Positions 59,950 to 64,000 of a stretch of 64,000 nt of DNA are shown here, piece by piece. The stretch lies in the NCBI GenBank assembly GCA_964036045.1, contig OZ038380.1, positions 187,438,298-187,502,297 on the forward strand, written 5' to 3'. This DNA comes from Eutreptiella sp. 'Long Island Sound 2002' (lineage: Eukaryota; Euglenozoa; Euglenophyceae; Eutreptiales; Eutreptiaceae). Below the pieces are notes generated by a model that was not told the DNA's origin, did no database searches, and saw only the letters and a program-made list of their open reading frames with translations. Positions within the stretch are counted from its first letter, which is position 1; every line of letters begins with the position of its first letter. The position numbers and the translations under genes were made by a program.

Positions 59950-60836
59950 TGAAGCGGTACCCAGAACCTATGGCCCATGGCCCGGAGGCCTGTGAGCCGT
60001 CACACCCGTGCGGAAGCCGTTGATACCGGCTGTCAGCGGGACATCCCTGTTCTCTAACCCGCGAAATCTGGAATCCGATTTCTAACCAATAAATCGATGT
60101 AGAATTACCGTAATTTTATTGTCTTAGGCGATTTTCAGTCGGAAATCGGTGAAATACCCGATTTCTACCGCGATTTCTAATTGTCGTGAAATCGCCGCCT
60201 GATGTCGCCTGTTCGCGCGCCTTCGTCGCTTCTCCGTGGCGAGTTTTGTTCTGGACTTTTCTCGAGTACCTTTGAGGTTCTAAGAGAACTTAGGGGGTGA
60301 ATCTAGAGGGTTTTCAATGTACTTTCATCTGGTGTGTTCACCAGAATTTTTCGCCGTTGCGTCTTCGAGAAAATCAACGCGCAAGATTTTCCGTCGATCG
60401 CTCGAACTCATGGTTCTCAAGGACCATGAGTTCGGACGAAACCCTACATTCCCCCCCTATGCCTGTCATCCATGGCCCTTTCACGCGGGCATTTCATTTT
60501 GTATAGGGAAGCGGGCAATGGCGGTGTTTTAGGCAGCCTATGGGTCTCGCAAACCCAAGTCGTTTGCGTGCGCAAACGCTAACTTTGTGGCCTTGTGAGC
60601 ATGAACGTTAATAACCGGACACAATGCTCACAAGACCAAAAGCCCTAGGACATTTTCGTTTTTCGAGCCAACTCAACGATGGCTCCACGCAATTCAATGC
60701 GTACCAAAACTCTATTTTCGAAAAAGGGCAAGTTTTGGTCGAAAATTAGGCCAAAATGGCCAAACCCCCGAGGCTCGTACTCGAAGCCTATGGGGAGTTG
60801 AGCCTCGAACCAAGGCAATATGTAAAGTAGAGACCA
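59950..60836 (+). repeat. 3' LTR of E3, truncated
   Basis: Matches 44972-45857, hairpins included (60403-60434). Similarity stops abruptly after AGAGACCA at 60836; the sequence following 45857 is not found later in the window. Confidence 0.9.
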
Positions 60837-61274
60837 AGAAAAGTTTCTAGTGGTTTCAACACTGTGTTTTTGTCTCTCCTGCTGCTTGCTGCTGGTGTAG
60901 GGTTTCCTGCTGCTTGTTTTTGGAGATGAAAAGCTTTTGTTTGCTGAAATACAGTAAATCCAGGATAGCCCAAGCCAGAGGTGTGCAAGGAGAAGAGAAT
61001 CAGGATCAAAGCATGAAGGGCTGCAGTGTATACAGTGAAAGATGAAAGGATATTCACAGTAACTGCAACTCAGGTCAAATCGGACTGCCTATTCACAAAG
61101 ATAGCTGAAATGTTTTGGAAAAGAGTTGGAAAACTGCCCCATGGTCACTCTATCTCCATAGTGCCATCTCAGGAGATGTGCACTCTTTGTTTTGGGTCTC
61201 ATATGTGCTGATGTGGCAGGGCATGTGGCGATGAGGTCACTGCCATGTCACATGGGATCTTCCTACTTAGCTAG

Positions 61275-61349
61275 GCTGACCGGGAATTGAACCCAGGACC
61301 TCTCAAAAAGAGGTGCCCAGCCCCCTAGGGTGCATACCACTAGGACAGC
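61275..61349 (-). repeat. tRNA-like sequence, possible SINE head
   Basis: On the minus strand a 75-nt stretch starts GCTGTCC and ends GGTCAGC (one mismatch in the acceptor stem). It has a D-arm-like CCTAGTGGTATGCACC and a T-arm CTGGG-TTCAATT-CCCGG with the B-box word GGTTCAATTCC. The anticodon-like stem ACCTC/GAGGT sits about 8 nt too far downstream. It is therefore not a normal tRNA gene; a tRNA-derived SINE or pseudogene is likelier. Confidence 0.4.
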
Positions 61350-62911
61350 TAAGAATTCATGGAAAAACATAGATAAATTCATAGGCTCTGCCCTGGATAT
61401 GTCAGTACTCAGTCAACTCAGGAAACGATGATTTGCCTCACATTGAAAGGGGAATAAGGGGTCCACTCCATATCCTGATTGGGTGTTTGGTTCCATAGGT
61501 CAAAATGTGTTATCACCACTTTTGGTGGGGCCAATACTAAGATAGAAATGCCTGGATGCTCAGTGCATCCCTAATACAACTAGAGTATGCCTCAAAGCAT
61601 TGGAAAAGCACTTTTTCTTACTCCCCCCTTGTGCTGTGGTGGCCACCACTGTCACATTTTAGGAAAAAGGGATTTTTTCTTGGCCTTTCCTTGGTTTCCA
61701 CATCTACTTTAAAATACCTATAGTTTCCCTCACACAGAAAAATGGGCGCTCACCATGGCTGGCGCTCTTTTGCTGCTCTGTTTGTAACATTTCCTACAGA
61801 AGACTCAGCACTCATGGCGCTGCCGGGGCTCCTGTGCCTTGGTTGGGTTAGTTTGGGAGCATGCCAAAACATGTGCATGTGCATCCCTCCCTCCAAGACG
61901 CAGCGCGACACAAACCCAACGCAAGACACAATATACACACTCGCATGGGTTCTCGTAAACCTGCTGGCGACCTGTGTCCTGTCTTGAGGCGAAGGGAGTC
62001 GTGAAAAAATTAAATTGCCCCTTGGTGGGGTCTTGGGTTCTGCTCAGTCTCTCCAGGCTGCTGCGTTTCGGCCCGAACACGGCCTACTCGGCGAGGCTGC
62101 GCGTGGGTATCTGCAGAGGCAGGAATGGGAGAATTATGGACGAATCCACGCAAAAGCGAAGCGACGACACCAAAATGCGTCAAATGACGGCCTAGAATTT
62201 TTCTAAGACAACACACCTGAGCAGAATCCAATTGTGCATCAGAAGCACATTTTTTTAAAAATTATAGTCATCTCTAGATTTTTTAAATCAAGAAATTCCT
62301 ACGCATAAAAAGGCGGCGCGCAGGAGCGGCTCCTAGCGAAGCGCCGGAAAATGCAGAAACAATGGAATTATAAACGTATGTCTCACGTAGTCTTGAAAAT
62401 GACGAGACACACATTAATAAATAAACATACAGATTCCACCAACACTAATAGAAGTATCAAAAATTCAAGAATTCGAAAATCAAAGAAAAGACTTCAATGA
62501 ATCAGGTATAAACTACAGGTATGCTCGTCTCGTATGCCGCATACACATTGCTCGTCTCGTGTCTCCGTGAACGAGTCTTGTAGCAGCGCTAACAACGATA
62601 GAACGCGATAGAGGGATTGATTAGAAAGATTGCAGATGATTAGAGGTCAGATCAGGGTGATTAGACATACACAAAAGTGCATAGCAACGTTCTTCGCGTG
62701 CGCCCCGTTTTTCTCCTCACCTTGCTTCACTCTCCAGCGGTAGGTAAGGTAGGTACGCCCAGGTGGGGCCATCCCCTGGTTGAGTTCGAGATTGCGGTTA
62801 AGATGGGCAGGTTTGCCCAACACCGTCGTGCATGCTCGTGCATTCACACACGCATTAAAGGGTAGGCCACGCGAAGTGCGCACGGTAAACCTTGTTTAGG
62901 CTACCCAGGGG

Positions 62912-62950
62912 CTCCTTGGTACGTTCTTTAAGAGAACCTGAGGAGTCCCT
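62912..62950. repeat. Imperfect hairpin
   Basis: GGGGCTCCT, inner inverted repeat GTTCTTTAAGAGAAC, then AGGAGTCCC. Confidence 0.65.
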
Positions 62951-63003
62951 TAACGCTTGCTTGCTTGACAGGGGAGCTGATCTTCAGCGCGTTTGCTGAC
63001 AGT

Positions 63004-63036
63004 GTATTATAGGTCACACTGAGAACCGTATAATAC
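63004..63036. repeat. Hairpin
   Basis: GTATTATAGGT, loop, ACC-G-TATAATAC; 11 paired bases with one bulge. Confidence 0.7.
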
Positions 63037-64000
63037 GGGGAGTGTGGCTTGGTTCCTCCGCCGCAAACACCCCTTCATTTGCCTTTGCTTTACAGGTGGG
63101 CAGGTAGGGTGATTGCTGCAGCAGCATACCATTTTTTTCATGCCCTGCTAAACAAGGGCGCAGATCACACAAACAAGTAACTCCGCCTCTGCCTGTGGCA
63201 GAGCAGGGAGTCCGACTTCATCGACATCTGCGCCGTGCACGCAAAAAGAGCACCTCTTGCCTCCAAGCCCTAGCAGGGGAAACGCGTTGTGGCGTCCCCT
63301 GTTAGGCAACAGTTGCTTAGCAGCGCTGTGTTCTCTTGTTCCTTCACAGGAGGGTCGTTAGGACCCACGACATGGTCTTCAACAACACCCAGTAGAGTGT
63401 GCGTGTAGGAGTGGTAGTCCTGAGTGGGGGCTTGAGCCAGTTGCAGCAGTGCTCGCCCACCAGGATGGTGCCGCTGTAGGGTGTGTAGGACCTGTAGTGC
63501 GTGTGTCACTGTCCCACCCGTTTCCTGCAATTTTAGCAGGGTCGGTGGGCTGTGGCAGTGGTTAGGTCAGTGTTTTGGCCACTAAGCAAAACGGCGTTTT
63601 CATGCCTTCATAGCTTTTGGCCACCCCTCCCTGTAGTAGACGGATAGGTAGGGAAAACAATACCTGGATTAGTACGCTGGGTATTCCCCAAAGGTTTTGC
63701 GCCAGCACAGAAATTGGGCGCTTAGGGGAGGGGAGACCCGGGGCGTACCCGGTGGCATCAATAAGCCAACCCTCCAGGTTTAGCAAGCGTGCAGACTTGG
63801 GTATAATTAGGACACCACTTCTGCGGCTTGCTCTCAGGACCTTAGGAATAGCACACTCACACATACGCTTTGGCAGGTAAGGGTAAGGTTCAGTCCCTAG
63901 CTTTAGTCTTGGAGGCAAGCGTCTCAGCGAGCCTCAGCAACTCACCAAGGTTGTTCTGGGACAAGTAGTCCACCAGAACTGAGTTCAGGCGTCCCTCAGG

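Larger units (their letters stand above)
44972..60836 (+). mobile_element. E3: degraded chromodomain Ty3/gypsy LTR retrotransposon
   Basis: Direct repeats at 44972 and 59950 both start TGAAGCGGTACCCAG and agree for about 886 bp with one net indel. The second stops at 60836, so the 3' LTR is truncated by a deletion or later insertion and the true end is lost. A polypurine tract (GGAGGGGGG) precedes 59950. Gag and Pol resemble those of E2. Damage: TAA at 48647, frameshift near 49050, insertion 51955 to about 52842, frameshifts near 56297 and 57567, TAA at 58132. No PBS was found. Confidence 0.9.
60837..64000. other. Non-coding region at the right end of the window
   Basis: 3.2 kb without a supported gene. 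60837-61270 and 61350-61740 are AT-rich. 61740-62200 has several short frames, all without domain features. Only the tRNA-like segment and hairpins listed separately stand out. Confidence 0.55.

Noticed and set aside
61742-61987. Possible small hydrophobic protein of 81 codons
   Set aside because: No conserved motif, an overlapping frame on the other strand is as long, and nothing around it looks genic.

Overview
This window is repeat-dominated eukaryotic nuclear DNA. I see no confident single-copy host gene. Almost everything is a retrotransposon, a DNA transposon or satellite, partly nested. The three large retroelements are chromodomain Ty3/gypsy elements (chromoviruses). The organism is not proven: a large, repeat-rich genome of the green lineage, for example a charophyte alga such as Chara, would fit, but that is a guess. 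The two readable tRNA primer sites match a tRNA ending in CCTCTGCTACCA (initiator-Met type) rather than the usual land-plant TGGTATCAGAGC site.

Layout. 1-19.9 kb is a long satellite made of a composite unit of roughly 0.7 kb, interrupted by two intact LTR insertions. The first is a 2.48-kb non-autonomous element (1092-3574, 316-bp LTRs, TSD ATATG). The second is a 10.7-kb chromovirus on the minus strand (E1, 4467-15198, 532-bp LTRs with 3 differences, TSD GGGAT). The satellite flips orientation at about 17.19-17.29 kb, making a large inverted repeat. 19.9-24.1 kb is AT-rich, hairpin-dense DNA leading into an ORF. That ORF is split by a 13.2-kb chromovirus (E2, 24117-37325, 2363-bp LTRs) and resumes in frame at 37330-38024. 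38.8-42.0 kb holds a hAT-type transposase gene facing a small convergent ORF. 42.0-45.0 kb is non-coding repeat debris. 44972 to about 60836 is a third, decayed chromovirus (E3) with an insertion inside gag and a truncated 3' LTR. 60.8-64.0 kb is non-coding, with a tRNA-like sequence and several hairpins.

How the parts work together. Each large element has Gag (coiled coils, Gag core, a Cys/His knuckle) and Pol (aspartic protease, an extra domain, reverse transcriptase, RNase H, HHCC plus D-D-E integrase, chromodomain). Three features look unusual. (1) In all three elements gag and pol are in one frame, separated by TAG followed by (G/A/C)GG AGC C, while the final pol stop is TGA; this suggests UAG readthrough. 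(2) In E1 and E2 the gag ORF begins inside the LTR and reads in the same frame through the primer-binding site. (3) Between protease and RT lies a domain resembling the DIRS/phage Dam-type adenine-methyltransferase module, with an NPPF motif intact in E1 and degenerate in E2 and E3.
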